Assembly (NCBI RefSeq): GCF_013282745.1
Contig: NZ_CP054044.1
Location: 806,001-870,000 of the forward strand
DNA length: 64,000 nucleotides
Source of the DNA: Yersinia bercovieri ATCC 43970
GTDB taxonomy: Bacteria > Pseudomonadota > Gammaproteobacteria > Enterobacterales > Enterobacteriaceae
Direction: 5' to 3'
Of this stretch, positions 23,703-32,657 are shown one piece after another (position 1 is the first letter of the stretch; the number at the start of each line of letters is the position of its first letter). The notes under the pieces were generated by a model. That model ran no database searches and had not been told where the DNA came from. It saw only the letters and a program-made list of their open reading frames with translations. The translations under genes were made by a program, and so were the position numbers.

Positions 23703-25007
23703 ATGGTGCGTAAAATTAAAGGCTTACGCTGGTATATGATCGCTTTGGTCACCGTCGGCACGATATTGGGTTACCTAACACGTAACGCGATTGCTGTTGC
23801 CGCACCAACGTTGCAAGAGCAGTTACATATCACAACACAGCAATATTCTTACATTATCGCCGCTTATTCTGCTGCTTACACCTTAATGCAACCGGTGGCC
23901 GGTTATGTTCTGGATGTCATGGGCACTAAAGTGGGCTATGCCATGTTTGCCATTATGTGGGCCATCTTCTGTATGAGCACCGCGTTGGCTAGCAGCTGGG
24001 GTGGTTTAGCTATCGCCCGTGGTGCGGTAGGTATGGCAGAGGCTGCTATGATCCCTGCGGGCCTGAAGGCCAGTAGTGAATGGTTCCCGGCAAAAGAGCG
24101 CTCTATTGCCGTGGGTTACTTCAACGTCGGCTCCTCAATCGGCGGCATGATCGCACCACCATTAGTGGTGTGGGCTATCGTGATGCATAGCTGGCAGATG
24201 GCATTTATCATCACCGGTGTGCTCAGCCTGATTTGGGCTATTGCCTGGTTGATTCTCTACAAACACCCGAAAGATCAGAAAAAACTGACTGATGAAGAGC
24301 GCGAATACATCCTCAGTGGTCAGGAAGCACAGCACTCAACCGCTAACGCTAAAAAGATGTCTGCATTGCAGATTATCCGTAACCGTCAGTTCTGGGGTAT
24401 TGCGATCCCGCGTTTCCTGGCAGAGCCTGCCTGGGGTACGTTTAACGCGTGGATCCCGCTGTTCATGTTCAAAGCTTATGGCTTTAACCTGAAAGAGATC
24501 GCCATGTTTGCCTGGATGCCAATGCTGTTTGCCGATTTGGGCTGCATTTTGGGTGGCTACCTGCCGCCACTCTTCCAGAAGCATTTCAAAGTTAACCTGA
24601 TTGTTTCCCGTAAGTTAGTGGTAACCATGGGTGGCCTGTTAATGATTGCACCAGGGACTATCGGCCTGTTCACTAGCCCTTATGCTGCGATCGCACTGCT
24701 GTGTGTTGGGGGCTTTGCTCACCAATCACTCTCTGGCGCACTGATTACGTTGTCGTCTGACGTCTTTGGTCGAAACGAAGTGGCAACAGCTAACGGCTTG
24801 ACCGGTATGGCGGCCTGGACTGCCAGTACCATGTTTGCTCTGGTGGTCGGTGCCTTGGCAGATACCATGGGCTTCAGCCCACTATTTGCCGCCCTCGCCG
24901 TGTTTGACGTGTTAGCGGTAGTGGTTATCTGGACTGTACTGCAAAACCGTCCGGCAGCTGAACCGGCTCTCGACCCCATTCAGCAAACACCGGCCGGACA
25001 GAACTGA
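23703..25007 (+). CDS. exuT: Hexuronate transporter (MFS)
   Basis: Proton-coupled uptake of galacturonate and glucuronate. 434 residues, 12 hydrophobic segments, start ATG 23703 with GGAGAAAG upstream. Begins MVRKIKGLRWYMIALV, near-identical to E. coli ExuT. The MFS signature loop between TM2-3 (DVMGTKVGYAM) and conserved SDVFGRNEVATANGL are present. Divergent from uxaCBA, the catabolic operon it feeds. Confidence 0.97.
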   Translation: MVRKIKGLRWYMIALVTVGTILGYLTRNAIAVAAPTLQEQLHITTQQYSYIIAAYSAAYTLMQPVAGYVLDVMGTKVGYAMFAIMWAIFCMSTALASSWGGLAIARGAVGMAEAAMIPAGLKASSEWFPAKERSIAVGYFNVGSSIGGMIAPPLVVWAIVMHSWQMAFIITGVLSLIWAIAWLILYKHPKDQKKLTDEEREYILSGQEAQHSTANAKKMSALQIIRNRQFWGIAIPRFLAEPAWGTFNAWIPLFMFKAYGFNLKEIAMFAWMPMLFADLGCILGGYLPPLFQKHFKVNLIVSRKLVVTMGGLLMIAPGTIGLFTSPYAAIALLCVGGFAHQSLSGALITLSSDVFGRNEVATANGLTGMAAWTASTMFALVVGALADTMGFSPLFAALAVFDVLAVVVIWTVLQNRPAAEPALDPIQQTPAGQN

Positions 25008-25041
25008 TCCCATTAGCGATCATTAACTCTGCGCCTCAATG

Positions 25042-25072
25042 AAAACCCGGCCACTATTTGCCGGGTTTTTTT
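25042..25072 (+). terminator. Rho-independent terminator of exuT
   Basis: AAAACCCGGC (25042-25051) pairs with GCCGGGTTTT (25060-25069) around an 8-base loop and continues into a run of seven T (25066-25072). Confidence 0.92.
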
Positions 25073-25147
25073 ATTATCTCTCAGCCCCGATATACCGCGC
25101 GTTATCCATCACAACTGTGATCGCAATGACTAGAACCCAGTAGGGAT

Positions 25148-25163
25148 AAGTGGTATAACAAGT
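25148..25163. promoter_or_regulatory. Putative ExuR operator upstream of exuR
   Basis: AAGTGGTATAACAAGT is an imperfect dyad close to the TTGGTATACCAA consensus remembered for ExuR/UxuR sites, 88 bases before the exuR start. It would allow autoregulation. Based on the pattern alone. Confidence 0.45.
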
Positions 25164-25250
25164 CCAATTATATCTCCTTTGGGATATCAAGCCTTCCAGA
25201 CAAAATGAGCCGCAAAATATGCGGCCTCAGTTGATCCAAGAGCCTTAATC

Positions 25251-26039
25251 ATGGAATTCACAGAAACCAGACGGTTGTACCAGCAGTTAGCCGCAGAGTT
25301 AAAGCAGCGAATCGAAGCGGGTGTTTATCCGGTAGGTGATAAATTGCCTGCAGAACGCTACATTTCCGAAGAGATGAATGTCAGCCGAACCGTGGTCCGT
25401 GAAGCGATTATCATGCTGGAAGTGGAGGGTTACGTCGAAGTGCGTAAAGGCTCCGGCATCCATGTGATGTCGAATCAGCAAAAGCACCTGGTGATGCCCA
25501 ATCACGGTATTGAGTTCGCCACCGCAGGCCCTTTTGAGCTGCTACAGGCGCGCCAACTGATTGAGAGTAATATTGCAGAATTCGCCGCTACCCAAGTGAC
25601 ACGGCAAGATATTGTGCAGTTGATCGAGATCCAGAAACATGCCCGGCAGGAAGATCGTTTCCGTGATTCGCAGTGGGATCTCAAGTTCCACGTGCAGGTG
25701 GCGTTGGCGACCCAAAATACCGCCATGGCCACGATTGTCGAAAAAATGTGGAGCCAGCGGGTGCACAACCCTTATTGGCTCAAGCTCCATGAGCACATTG
25801 ACGATAAGTCGATCGAGAGCTGGTGCGAAGATCACGACCGGATCCTTGAAGCCTTGATGCGCAAAGATCCCTACGCCAGTAAACTCGCCATGTGGCAACA
25901 TCTGGAGAACACCAAACAGATGTTATTCCGCGCCACGACCGATGATTTCGAATTTAATGTGGACCGCTATCTGTTCACAGAAAACCCGGTGGTTCACCTC
26001 GACATCCCCAAAGAGATTGGGGTGAGTGAACGCCGCTAA
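25251..26039 (+). CDS. exuR: ExuR, GntR-family repressor of hexuronate genes
   Basis: 262 residues. N-terminal winged helix-turn-helix (about 5-75) with the GntR signature [22 protein letters not shown] near residues 35-55, and a C-terminal FCD-type all-helical effector domain with metal-binding-like Asp/His residues (for example [12 protein letters not shown]). In E. coli ExuR represses exuT and uxaCA and is relieved by tagaturonate/fructuronate. The gene follows exuT after a terminator and a putative operator. Confidence 0.95.
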   Translation: MEFTETRRLYQQLAAELKQRIEAGVYPVGDKLPAERYISEEMNVSRTVVREAIIMLEVEGYVEVRKGSGIHVMSNQQKHLVMPNHGIEFATAGPFELLQARQLIESNIAEFAATQVTRQDIVQLIEIQKHARQEDRFRDSQWDLKFHVQVALATQNTAMATIVEKMWSQRVHNPYWLKLHEHIDDKSIESWCEDHDRILEALMRKDPYASKLAMWQHLENTKQMLFRATTDDFEFNVDRYLFTENPVVHLDIPKEIGVSERR

Positions 26040-26063
26040 CACCCAAGCGAAGTGGAAAATCGA

Positions 26064-26100
26064 GGGGGAGAGAAACTCACACTATTGTTTCTCTTCCCCC
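26064..26100 (+). terminator. Terminator-like hairpin after exuR
   Basis: GGGGGAGAGAAAC (26064-26076) pairs with GTTTCTCTTCCCCC (26087-26100) with one bulge. No T run follows; it may work with Rho or stabilise RNA. Confidence 0.6.
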
Positions 26101-26119
26101 ATGAATATAGCGCTTTGGG

Positions 26120-26152
26120 GTCAGCAAATGTCGAGTTCTGTCAGCAAATGTC
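26120..26152. repeat. Two direct copies of GTCAGCAAATGTC, 20 bp apart
   Basis: Identical 13-mers at 26120-26132 and 26140-26152. The 20-bp phasing is about two helical turns, the spacing expected for cooperative binding of a regulator upstream of the following gene. Confidence 0.7.
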
Positions 26153-26288
26153 AGTGTGAGACCTGTTTTTAAACCATTGGTTAATAAATGCCCAGTTGGC
26201 ATCTATATTTCCCTGTTTCATATCCCGCTATTTTGCTAAAGTGGCAGCACTTTTTTATTCGGGTGCTTTGGGAGCGAAACGCAAATAT

Positions 26289-26822
26289 ATGCGCTGGTTG
26301 TTTGCTCTATTTATTGCAATGTCTGGCTGGGCCGGCTCGGTCTCCGGTGGCATGCCCTTGCACACCAATTCCAGCCCATCAGGCATGGCGTTATCCGCGC
26401 AGAGTGCTGTTTATTCTGACACATCTCTTGTTAGCGCTACGCCACCATCCGCCAGTGCATTTTCCTCCTTCCTGAGCCTACAAAATAGCGTCATACACTC
26501 GCAATTACGTCTGGTGGGTGTGCCAGCCAAGAAAACCGCCATAAAAAATCGGCTGGGGGCGGCCAAATTTACCGGTTCTGCCAATCCTTCATTGGCCAAT
26601 AACAGCTGGGTTAGTGCAAACCTGGTTACATTACGCAGCAGTCGGGCGGATGAGATCTATAAACAGCCACGGCAATCACTGCCACTGGTGAATTATTCCA
26701 ACTGGATATTCCATGTATCGACACAGCGAAATCGTGTGGGTGGCTGGAAAGAGAGTAATATTCAATATAGCGGGATGCTTACCTACCACCATGATGATGT
26801 GATGACTTTTCCGTTGTCATAA
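26289..26822 (+). CDS. Hypothetical secreted protein, Ser-rich, 177 aa
   Basis: Not recognised. Start at ATG 26289 gives a signal peptide (MRWLFALFIAMSGWAGSVSG) followed by a Ser/Ala-rich segment and a basic central part (KKTAIKNRLGAAKF) and a Trp/Tyr/His-containing C-terminus. An ATG at 26196 would add 31 residues but would bury the signal. No cysteine, no lipobox. The Shine-Dalgarno signal is weak (GGGAG, 15 bases away). It lies alone between exuR and yqjA, preceded by the direct repeats at 26120. The coding assignment rests on length and the signal peptide. Confidence 0.55.
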   Translation: MRWLFALFIAMSGWAGSVSGGMPLHTNSSPSGMALSAQSAVYSDTSLVSATPPSASAFSSFLSLQNSVIHSQLRLVGVPAKKTAIKNRLGAAKFTGSANPSLANNSWVSANLVTLRSSRADEIYKQPRQSLPLVNYSNWIFHVSTQRNRVGGWKESNIQYSGMLTYHHDDVMTFPLS

Positions 26823-26962
26823 CCTCAAAGTTGTCACAGCGAGAAGTACATTTACCTGTTGATATCAGCGAATGGGTTTGTTTTGAATACCTTTATCAAA
26901 ACCATCGTTTAAATACGAAAACTATCAGATATCTTCGCGGATCGTGCTTATAAACTAACGGA

Positions 26963-27031
26963 TATACCCAAAGTAATTGCAGTTGCAGGTAAGCAAAACA
27001 CCCCCCCGCAGCTTTAAGTACGAAGGATATA
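26963..27031. repeat. Short, internally deleted ERIC upstream of yqjA
   Basis: TATACCCAAAG at 26963 begins a standard ERIC left arm, which jumps after GCAGGTAAG to the right arm (CACCCCCCCGCAGCTTTAAG) and ends GAAGGATATA at 27031. 69 bp; about 55 central bases are missing. It lies 27 bases before the yqjA start, so it is likely transcribed as part of the 5' UTR. Confidence 0.85.
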
Positions 27032-27057
27032 TAACAATGACGTTTTAGGAATACCAG

Positions 27058-27750
27058 ATGGATATCATTAAAGAACTCTTACATGCTTTATGGGCACAAG
27101 ACTATGAGACGCTGGCTAACCCGTCTCTGGTGTGGGCCATCTATATCCTGCTGTTTGTAATACTTTTTCTGGAAAATGGTTTGCTTCCGGCAGCATTTTT
27201 ACCGGGCGATAGCCTGCTGATTCTGGTTGGCGTATTGATTTCAAAAGGTGCCATGAGTTTCCCGGTCACACTCGTCGTTTTGACCACCGCAGCCAGCCTT
27301 GGGTGCTGGGTCAGCTATATTCAGGGGCGATGGTTGGGGAATACCAAAGTGGTACAGGGCTGGCTCTCCCATCTGCCGGCTCATTATCATCAGCGCGCCC
27401 ACAATCTGTTCCACCGCCACGGGTTATCCGCCCTGCTGGTTGGCCGTTTCCTGGCCTTCGTTCGCACCTTGCTGCCAACAATCGCCGGTCTCTCTGGCCT
27501 GAGTAATGCCCGTTTTCAATTCTTTAACTGGATGAGTGGATTGCTGTGGGTGTTGATTCTGACCACCATGGGCTTTGCTTTCGGTAAAACCCCGGTCTTC
27601 CTTAAATACGAAGATGAGGTGATGTTCTTCCTGATGTTGTTACCACTGGCGCTATTGGTGATTGGCTTATTTGGCTCTTTGTATGTGCTTTGGCGCAAGA
27701 AGAACGCCGCCCCCGTTGACGACAGTAATGACAAAGGTCAGTCAGAGTGA
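27058..27750 (+). CDS. yqjA: DedA-family membrane protein YqjA
   Basis: 230 residues, ATG 27058 with AGGA upstream. Carries DedA/SNARE-associated (VTT) domain hallmarks: [12 protein letters not shown] near 50 and [20 protein letters not shown] near 125. Several hydrophobic segments. DedA proteins are lipid-scramblase-like proteins; YqjA supports growth at alkaline pH, cell division and drug tolerance in E. coli. Overlaps the next gene by 4 bp (GTGA), as in the E. coli yqjA-mzrA operon, which is CpxR-activated there. Confidence 0.95.
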   Translation: MDIIKELLHALWAQDYETLANPSLVWAIYILLFVILFLENGLLPAAFLPGDSLLILVGVLISKGAMSFPVTLVVLTTAASLGCWVSYIQGRWLGNTKVVQGWLSHLPAHYHQRAHNLFHRHGLSALLVGRFLAFVRTLLPTIAGLSGLSNARFQFFNWMSGLLWVLILTTMGFAFGKTPVFLKYEDEVMFFLMLLPLALLVIGLFGSLYVLWRKKNAAPVDDSNDKGQSE

Positions 27751-28136
27751 TCAAGCTCAGGGGCCGTTTTGGCCGCCCAGTTTGGCACTATCTTACTCTG
27801 CCAGTAACCGCTTTGTTGTTGGCGGCACTGCTGTTTACGCCGATAATTTTGCGCACCGAGAGTGCATTAAAAATTCGGCCGAATCAGCAGGGATTGTCGC
27901 TGCCTGATGGGTTTTATCTGTACCAACATCTCGATCAGCGGGGTATTCGTATCAAAAGTATCATCCCAGAGAAGGATAGTCTGGTGGTGAATCTGGAATC
28001 CCCTGAGCAGCAGAAAGCAGCTATTGAGGTATTGCAGGATATCTTACCGAGTGGTTATGTCATCGTTTCGAGTGAGTCAAAAAAACGTCATCGATTATTA
28101 CCTGCATTCAGAAATAGCATACAAAATGTAGGGTAA
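27747..28136 (+). CDS. mzrA: EnvZ/OmpR regulator MzrA
   Basis: GTG start within the yqjA stop (GTGA overlap). 129 residues with one N-terminal membrane segment (about 15-33, [20 protein letters not shown]) and a periplasmic domain. In E. coli MzrA (YqjB) binds EnvZ and links Cpx to EnvZ/OmpR signalling. Length and order match. A hairpin GACGGAG/CTCCGTC (28144-28164) follows. Confidence 0.92.
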   Translation: MIKLRGRFGRPVWHYLTLPVTALLLAALLFTPIILRTESALKIRPNQQGLSLPDGFYLYQHLDQRGIRIKSIIPEKDSLVVNLESPEQQKAAIEVLQDILPSGYVIVSSESKKRHRLLPAFRNSIQNVG

Positions 28137-28143
28137 TTCACGC

Positions 28144-28164
28144 GACGGAGGGGATCTCTCCGTC
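28144..28164 (+). terminator. Possible terminator of yqjA-mzrA
   Basis: GACGGAG (28144-28150) and CTCCGTC (28158-28164) form a 7-bp stem; the downstream sequence is T/C-rich (GTCGCTTCTCCTTTATT) but lacks a clean T run. Confidence 0.5.
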
Positions 28165-28321
28165 GTCGCTTCTCCTTTATTCCCCCTTTATTCTGCTGAT
28201 ATCTGATTAATCTATAAAAAATCCTGTAGTAAACTTGGGTATCACATCATTCGGCGCTATGCTTAGTCATTCACGGCAACCTGTTTCGACTCTGAATCTT
28301 GCTGTAAAAGGAAGCAATACT

Positions 28322-28714
28322 ATGTTGTTACGTACGGCGTTATTACGTCACTCTCTCCTGTTGGTTTTACCTATCATCATCTTTTCGAGTACCGCTCAGG
28401 CGGCGGCTGATAATGAGTGCGATATAAAAGCCAAAGAGATCCAACAACAGATAGAATATGCCAAACAGCATGGCAATACCCGCCGCGCCGCAGGGCTTGA
28501 AACCGCGTTAAAAGAAGTTAAAAATAGTTGTACTGCGGAAAATCTGAAAGCTGAACGGCAGAAAAAAATTCGACAAAAGCAGCACAAAGTCACTGAGCGT
28601 CAGCAAGAGCTGAAAGAAGCCCAGCAGAAAGGTGATGCTAGCAAAATCTCCAAGCAGCAAAAGAAGTTAACAGAAGCACAAGCTGAGTTAACGCAAGCTA
28701 AGGAACAGAAGTAG
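28322..28714 (+). CDS. yqjC: YqjC, DUF1090 periplasmic protein
   Basis: Start ATG 28322 (MLLRTALLRHSLLLVL) preceded by AGGA; the longer frame from 28235 is not supported. 130 residues: signal peptide ending STAQA-AA near residue 25, then a highly charged, Lys/Glu/Gln-rich helical region with two cysteines (ECDIK and NSCTAE). DUF1090 proteins such as E. coli YqjC have no known function. Promoter probably in the 28165-28321 gap; in E. coli it leads yqjCDEK. Confidence 0.9.
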   Translation: MLLRTALLRHSLLLVLPIIIFSSTAQAAADNECDIKAKEIQQQIEYAKQHGNTRRAAGLETALKEVKNSCTAENLKAERQKKIRQKQHKVTERQQELKEAQQKGDASKISKQQKKLTEAQAELTQAKEQK

Positions 28715-28839
28715 CAACCTGGTTTTTCACAATACAAACAGCGAATCATCCGAGGTTATTTTAGGATTATTAACCTGTTAACCTCCGGAGATATTCGTTA
28801 CGTTTAGTATTCACCTCAGTTATGTTAAGGAGCTATTAC

Positions 28840-29145
28840 ATGCCACAAGATAAAACCTCTGAACATTTACGTGCTGAACTTAAGTCACTGGCAGATACGT
28901 TAGAAGAAGTACTGCAATCTTCGACCGATAAGCCGAAAGCTGAGTTAGACAAACTGCGGGCCAAAGCAGAAAGCGCGTTGAAAGATACACGTGAGCGTCT
29001 GAGCGAAACTGGCGATAAAATTGCCGCCCAAACCAAAGAAATTGCCGATAAAGCAGATACTTATGTTCACGACAACCCTTGGGCTGGCGTCGGTATCGGT
29101 GCCGCAGTTGGCGTGGTGTTAGGCGTTCTGTTGTCTCGCCGCTAA
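28840..29145 (+). CDS. yqjD: YqjD, ElaB-like ribosome-associated membrane protein
   Basis: Start ATG 28840 with AAGGAG at 28827-28832. 101 residues: a charged helical N-terminal region and a Gly-rich C-terminal membrane segment (WAGVGIGAAVGVVLGVLLSRR). E. coli YqjD anchors ribosomes to the inner membrane in stationary phase under RpoS. An imperfect hairpin at 28749-28789 precedes it. Followed 2 bases later by yqjE. Confidence 0.93.
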   Translation: MPQDKTSEHLRAELKSLADTLEEVLQSSTDKPKAELDKLRAKAESALKDTRERLSETGDKIAAQTKEIADKADTYVHDNPWAGVGIGAAVGVVLGVLLSRR

Positions 29146-29147
29146 TT

Positions 29148-29543
29148 ATGGCTGAGCAACCTCAAACTAAGGGCCCCGGCAAAGGGGTCCTCGACACTGT
29201 TCATCGCATTGCCACCATTGTGGTTGGCATGGTCGAAACCCGCGTGCGGCTGGTAGCCATTGAGCTGGAAGAAGAGAAGGCAACACTGATTCAGTTGCTG
29301 ATGATGGCGGGGATCACCCTACTGTTTACTGCTTTCGGTTTAATGAGTCTGTTAGTGTTAGTCATCTGGGCTATTGACCCTGTCTATCGCTTAATGGCGC
29401 TGGGAACCACCACCGCGGTGCTGTTAGCACTGGCGATAATTGGTGTTATCTGGACACTCACCAAGGCGCGCCGCTCCACACTGCTAGGTTCGACTCGTCA
29501 GCAACTGCAAACGGATCGCGAACTATTGGAGAAAGAGCGTTGA
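29148..29543 (+). CDS. yqjE: YqjE, DUF1469 (holin superfamily III) membrane protein
   Basis: Start ATG 29148, two bases after the yqjD stop; the longer reading frame beginning at 29079 only overlaps yqjD in another frame. 131 residues with two hydrophobic segments (about 50-72 and 85-105) between charged ends. Function unknown; always linked to yqjD and yqjK. Confidence 0.92.
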   Translation: MAEQPQTKGPGKGVLDTVHRIATIVVGMVETRVRLVAIELEEEKATLIQLLMMAGITLLFTAFGLMSLLVLVIWAIDPVYRLMALGTTTAVLLALAIIGVIWTLTKARRSTLLGSTRQQLQTDRELLEKER

Positions 29544-29824
29544 GCCGCCGTCAATTAGCACAGGAAAAGGCCGCATTGTTACGTGAGATCCAGCAACAAC
29601 GTCTGGATCTCGCCAACAGCGCTGCGCATTGGATTGAAGTCACCGCCCCTTATGATCGTGGCTGGGCGCAAATCGTCGGTATGCGAAAATATTTGATGAT
29701 TGGTTCGAGCTTATTGGCGTTATACGGTGTTCGCCACCCCAGCAAATTAATCCGCTGGTCACGCAGAGCCGTCAGTGCATGGGGCACTATCCAATTGTTT
29801 CGACGCACTTTTTTATTACGCTGA
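29540..29824 (+). CDS. yqjK: YqjK-like protein
   Basis: TTG start overlapping the yqjE stop (29540-29543). 94 residues: Arg/Gln-rich N-terminus (SRRQLAQEKAALLREIQQQR) and a weak hydrophobic segment near 55-70. Last gene of yqjCDEK. Function unknown. Confidence 0.85.
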   Translation: MSRRQLAQEKAALLREIQQQRLDLANSAAHWIEVTAPYDRGWAQIVGMRKYLMIGSSLLALYGVRHPSKLIRWSRRAVSAWGTIQLFRRTFLLR

Positions 29825-30069
29825 ATCGTCACCATGCAGCCGCGTGGGGCGTTTTCAGCATTTCGCGCTTCCCAGTTCAATTTTTTTGATAAAAACCAAC
29901 AGATTTACTTGCTAACAACTTCTCAACTTCTCCACTAACATTCTCTCATCAACTCAGGAAACTTGCGGGATAACACCAGCAGGCAACCACATACAAAACA
30001 TCTTTTGTTAACCATTAACGCCCGCAGATGCCCGGCATTAATACAAATCACTTTTTGGAGAAGTCGTCG

Positions 30070-30465
30070 ATGAACAAATTACAAGATACTGGCCTGTTGG
30101 TAGCGCGCATTCTGATGCCAATGCTGTTTATTGTGGCCGGTTACGGCAAAATGGGTGATGCCTATGCTGGCACCCAACAATACATGCAAGCCATGGGTGT
30201 CCCTGGTTTCTTCCTGCCACTGACGATTTTGTTGGAATTTGGCGGCGGTCTGGCTATTTTGTTTGGTTTCTTGACCCGTACCACCGCGCTGTTCACTGCT
30301 GGTTTTACCATTTTGACCGCATTGATCTTCCACACTAACTTTGTGGAAGGCGTTAACCAACTGATGTTTATGAAAAACTTGACCATCGCTGGCGGTTTCA
30401 TCGTTCTGGCCGTCGCCGGCCCTGGTGGCTTCAGTATCGACCGCCTGTTGGGTAAAAAGTGGTAA
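30070..30465 (+). CDS. yqjF: DoxX-family membrane protein YqjF
   Basis: Start ATG 30070 with GGAG at 30057-30060; the ATG 42 bases earlier is not conserved. 131 residues, four hydrophobic segments, and the DoxX-like QAMGVPGFFLP and LEFGGGLAILFGFLTR segments. In E. coli YqjF is the target of the LysR regulator YhaJ and responds to nitroaromatics or oxidised quinones. The regulator homologue is encoded at 31581-32477. Confidence 0.92.
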   Translation: MNKLQDTGLLVARILMPMLFIVAGYGKMGDAYAGTQQYMQAMGVPGFFLPLTILLEFGGGLAILFGFLTRTTALFTAGFTILTALIFHTNFVEGVNQLMFMKNLTIAGGFIVLAVAGPGGFSIDRLLGKKW

Positions 30466-30497
30466 TCAAGGCCTAAAAGCAGTCATGACGACTAGAC

Positions 30498-30530
30498 TAT
30501 AATTAATGCGCCCTATCATTTGGTAGGGCG
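30498..30530 (+). terminator. yqjF terminator, with an overlapping -10 box for yqjG
   Basis: CGCCCTA (30509-30515) pairs with TAGGGCG (30524-30530), followed by TGTTTATTTA. Just before it, TATAAT at 30498-30503 is a perfect -10 hexamer whose transcript would carry this hairpin in the yqjG leader. Confidence 0.55.
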
Positions 30531-30550
30531 TGTTTATTTAGGGGATATAG

Positions 30551-31537
30551 ATGGGACAGTTAATTAACGGTGAATGGAAAGATATCTGGTATGACACCCA
30601 ATCTACCGGTGGTCATTTCAAGCGCAGTAGCTCGCAGTTCCGCAATTGGGTCACGGTAAATGGCGAGGCAGGCCCGCAGGGTAAGGCGGGTTTTAACGCC
30701 GAGGCGAATCGCTACCATTTATATGTCTCGCTTGCCTGCCCTTGGGCCAATCGAACTCTGCTAATGCGCACGCTAAAAGGTCTGGAGCCTCTGATTTCCG
30801 TTTCAGTTGTACACCCGCTGATGCAGGAACATGGCTGGACTTTCGCTGACGATTTCCCCGCCGCTACTGGCGATAACCTTTATCAGCTCGATTATCTGTA
30901 TCAGCTCTATCTGCGCGCGGACCCAGCTTATAGCGGGCGCGTGACAGTTCCGGTGTTGTGGGATAAGCAGCAGCAAACTGTCGTTAGCAATGAGTCAGCT
31001 GACATCATTCGCATGTTCAATAGTTCTTTTGATGGTATCGGAGCTAAAGTTGGCGATTATTACCCTGCGGCATTACGTAGTGATATTGATGATATCAATG
31101 ACTGGGTCTACGATCAGGTCAATAATGGGGTGTATAAGGCGGGATTTGCTACCACTCAGCCAGCCTATGACGAAGCGGTCAATAGCTTATTCGATGCCCT
31201 GGATCGACTGGAACAGATTTTAGCAAAACAGCGCTATCTGACCGGTAACCAACTCACCGAAGCCGATTTGCGCTTATGGACCACACTGGTGCGCTTCGAT
31301 CCGGTCTATGTCACCCACTTCAAATGTGATAAACGGCGCATTAGCGACTACCCGAATCTCTATGGTTTCCTGCGAGATATTTATCAGATGCCCGGTATTG
31401 CTGAAACAGTGGATTTCGCCCACATCCGCCATCACTACTACCGCAGCCACGGCACCATCAATCCATATGGAATCATCTCCATCGGCCCGCAGCAAAATCT
31501 GCTGGAGCCTCATGGCCGAGATAGCCGCTTTGCCTAA
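30551..31537 (+). CDS. yqjG: Glutathionyl-hydroquinone reductase YqjG
   Basis: 328 residues, Xi-class glutathione transferase. The catalytic Cys lies in LACPWANR (near residue 63), the CPWA motif of this class; a C-terminal all-helical GST domain follows. It reduces glutathionyl-hydroquinones to hydroquinones with glutathione. Start ATG 30551 with AGGGGAT upstream. Convergent with yhaJ; lies 3' of yqjF as in E. coli. Confidence 0.96.
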   Translation: MGQLINGEWKDIWYDTQSTGGHFKRSSSQFRNWVTVNGEAGPQGKAGFNAEANRYHLYVSLACPWANRTLLMRTLKGLEPLISVSVVHPLMQEHGWTFADDFPAATGDNLYQLDYLYQLYLRADPAYSGRVTVPVLWDKQQQTVVSNESADIIRMFNSSFDGIGAKVGDYYPAALRSDIDDINDWVYDQVNNGVYKAGFATTQPAYDEAVNSLFDALDRLEQILAKQRYLTGNQLTEADLRLWTTLVRFDPVYVTHFKCDKRRISDYPNLYGFLRDIYQMPGIAETVDFAHIRHHYYRSHGTINPYGIISIGPQQNLLEPHGRDSRFA

Positions 31538-31580
31538 ATCCACCTTGCCGCTCAACACAACAACTCAAGGCGAAGCCGTC

Positions 31581-32477
31581 CTATCCTCGCCCCAAAAGCT
31601 TAGGGATCTCCCGCAGACACCACGACTTAGCCTCGCCCATACTATCCCGCCGCCACGCCATAATAATATCCGCCTCACGGCTATACTCCGGCCCGACAAC
31701 CCGCAAACGTCCAGCTTCGATATCTTTTTCGACCATCTCATACGGCATGGTCGCCACCCCTAAACCGGCTAACAGCGCCCGCCGTTTGTCCTCAATGGTA
31801 CTGACAGTCAACCGCTGCTGTTTATCCAGCAATTGCACGGTCAACACCGGCCGCTCACGAGCAGTATCGGCGACAGCAACACCACGGTATTTCACCCGCG
31901 TCAGCTCTGAAAGCGGTTCCGGCTCCAGATGGATTGGGTGGTCTGGGCTGGCAACATAGACGCTGGTCACTTTGTACAATTTGCGGCTGTTAATCTCTGA
32001 GGAGGCGCGAAAATGCATGTCGGGCGCTATCACGATATCTGCCCGCCCCTGCTCTAATCGCTCCCATGCCCCGGCTAATACTTCAGTAAAAATAGAGACT
32101 TGCGTATTGGCTTTGAGCGCCAGTTTGTCCACCAGCGGGAAGAGTTTCCATGCAGGTGAGAGCGCCTCACTGACGATAGTAATGTGGGTTTCCCAACCGC
32201 GTGCCAAGGCCTCGGCGTCGGTGGTTAACTTATCTGCCGCTTCCAACAGCACCCGCCCACGATCCAGCAACATGCGGCCCACATTGGTAAACTTGGTGCG
32301 ATGCCCAGAGCGGTCAAACAGCACCACATCCAGCTCCTCTTCAAGCTTTTGCATGGTGTAGCTTAACGCAGAAGGCACCCGCCCCAACTCATCAGCCGCC
32401 GCTGCAAAACTGCCACGACGATCAATGGCATCCATCACTCTCAATGCTTCTAACGTTAGAGCCCGATCTTTGGCCAT
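31581..32477 (-). CDS. yhaJ: YhaJ, LysR-type transcriptional regulator
   Basis: 298 residues from ATG 32477 (a second ATG three bases upstream is also possible). N-terminal winged helix-turn-helix (RRGSFAAAADELGRVPSALSYTMQKLEEEL, described by positions 19-47), then a type-2 periplasmic-binding-like effector domain. Close to E. coli YhaJ, which activates yqjF and, in pathogens, virulence genes, in response to aromatic breakdown products. Divergent from yhaK. Confidence 0.95.
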   Translation of the reverse strand: MAKDRALTLEALRVMDAIDRRGSFAAAADELGRVPSALSYTMQKLEEELDVVLFDRSGHRTKFTNVGRMLLDRGRVLLEAADKLTTDAEALARGWETHITIVSEALSPAWKLFPLVDKLALKANTQVSIFTEVLAGAWERLEQGRADIVIAPDMHFRASSEINSRKLYKVTSVYVASPDHPIHLEPEPLSELTRVKYRGVAVADTARERPVLTVQLLDKQQRLTVSTIEDKRRALLAGLGVATMPYEMVEKDIEAGRLRVVGPEYSREADIIMAWRRDSMGEAKSWCLREIPKLLGRG

Positions 32478-32579
32478 CATTTTCTCAATCAGGAAATTTG
32501 AATATAGCGACCAGATTAACTGGCTAACAATCCGGCGTCCAGACGCATACCATGTCTTTATCGATTAATCTCTTCAATA

Positions 32580-32647
32580 TATACCCAAAACCATTGGTGT
32601 TGCAGATCAGCCGCTAACAACAGTGTAATACCAGGTACGCAGGGTAT
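32580..32647. repeat. Short, internally deleted ERIC upstream of yhaK
   Basis: TATACCC at 32580 to AGGGTAT at 32647, 68 bp. The left arm (CCATTGGTGTTGCAG) passes directly into the right arm (CCGCTAACAACAG). Its end is one base from the GGAGG Shine-Dalgarno of yhaK, so the element is the leader of that gene. Confidence 0.85.
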
Positions 32648-32657
32648 GGAGGCCATC

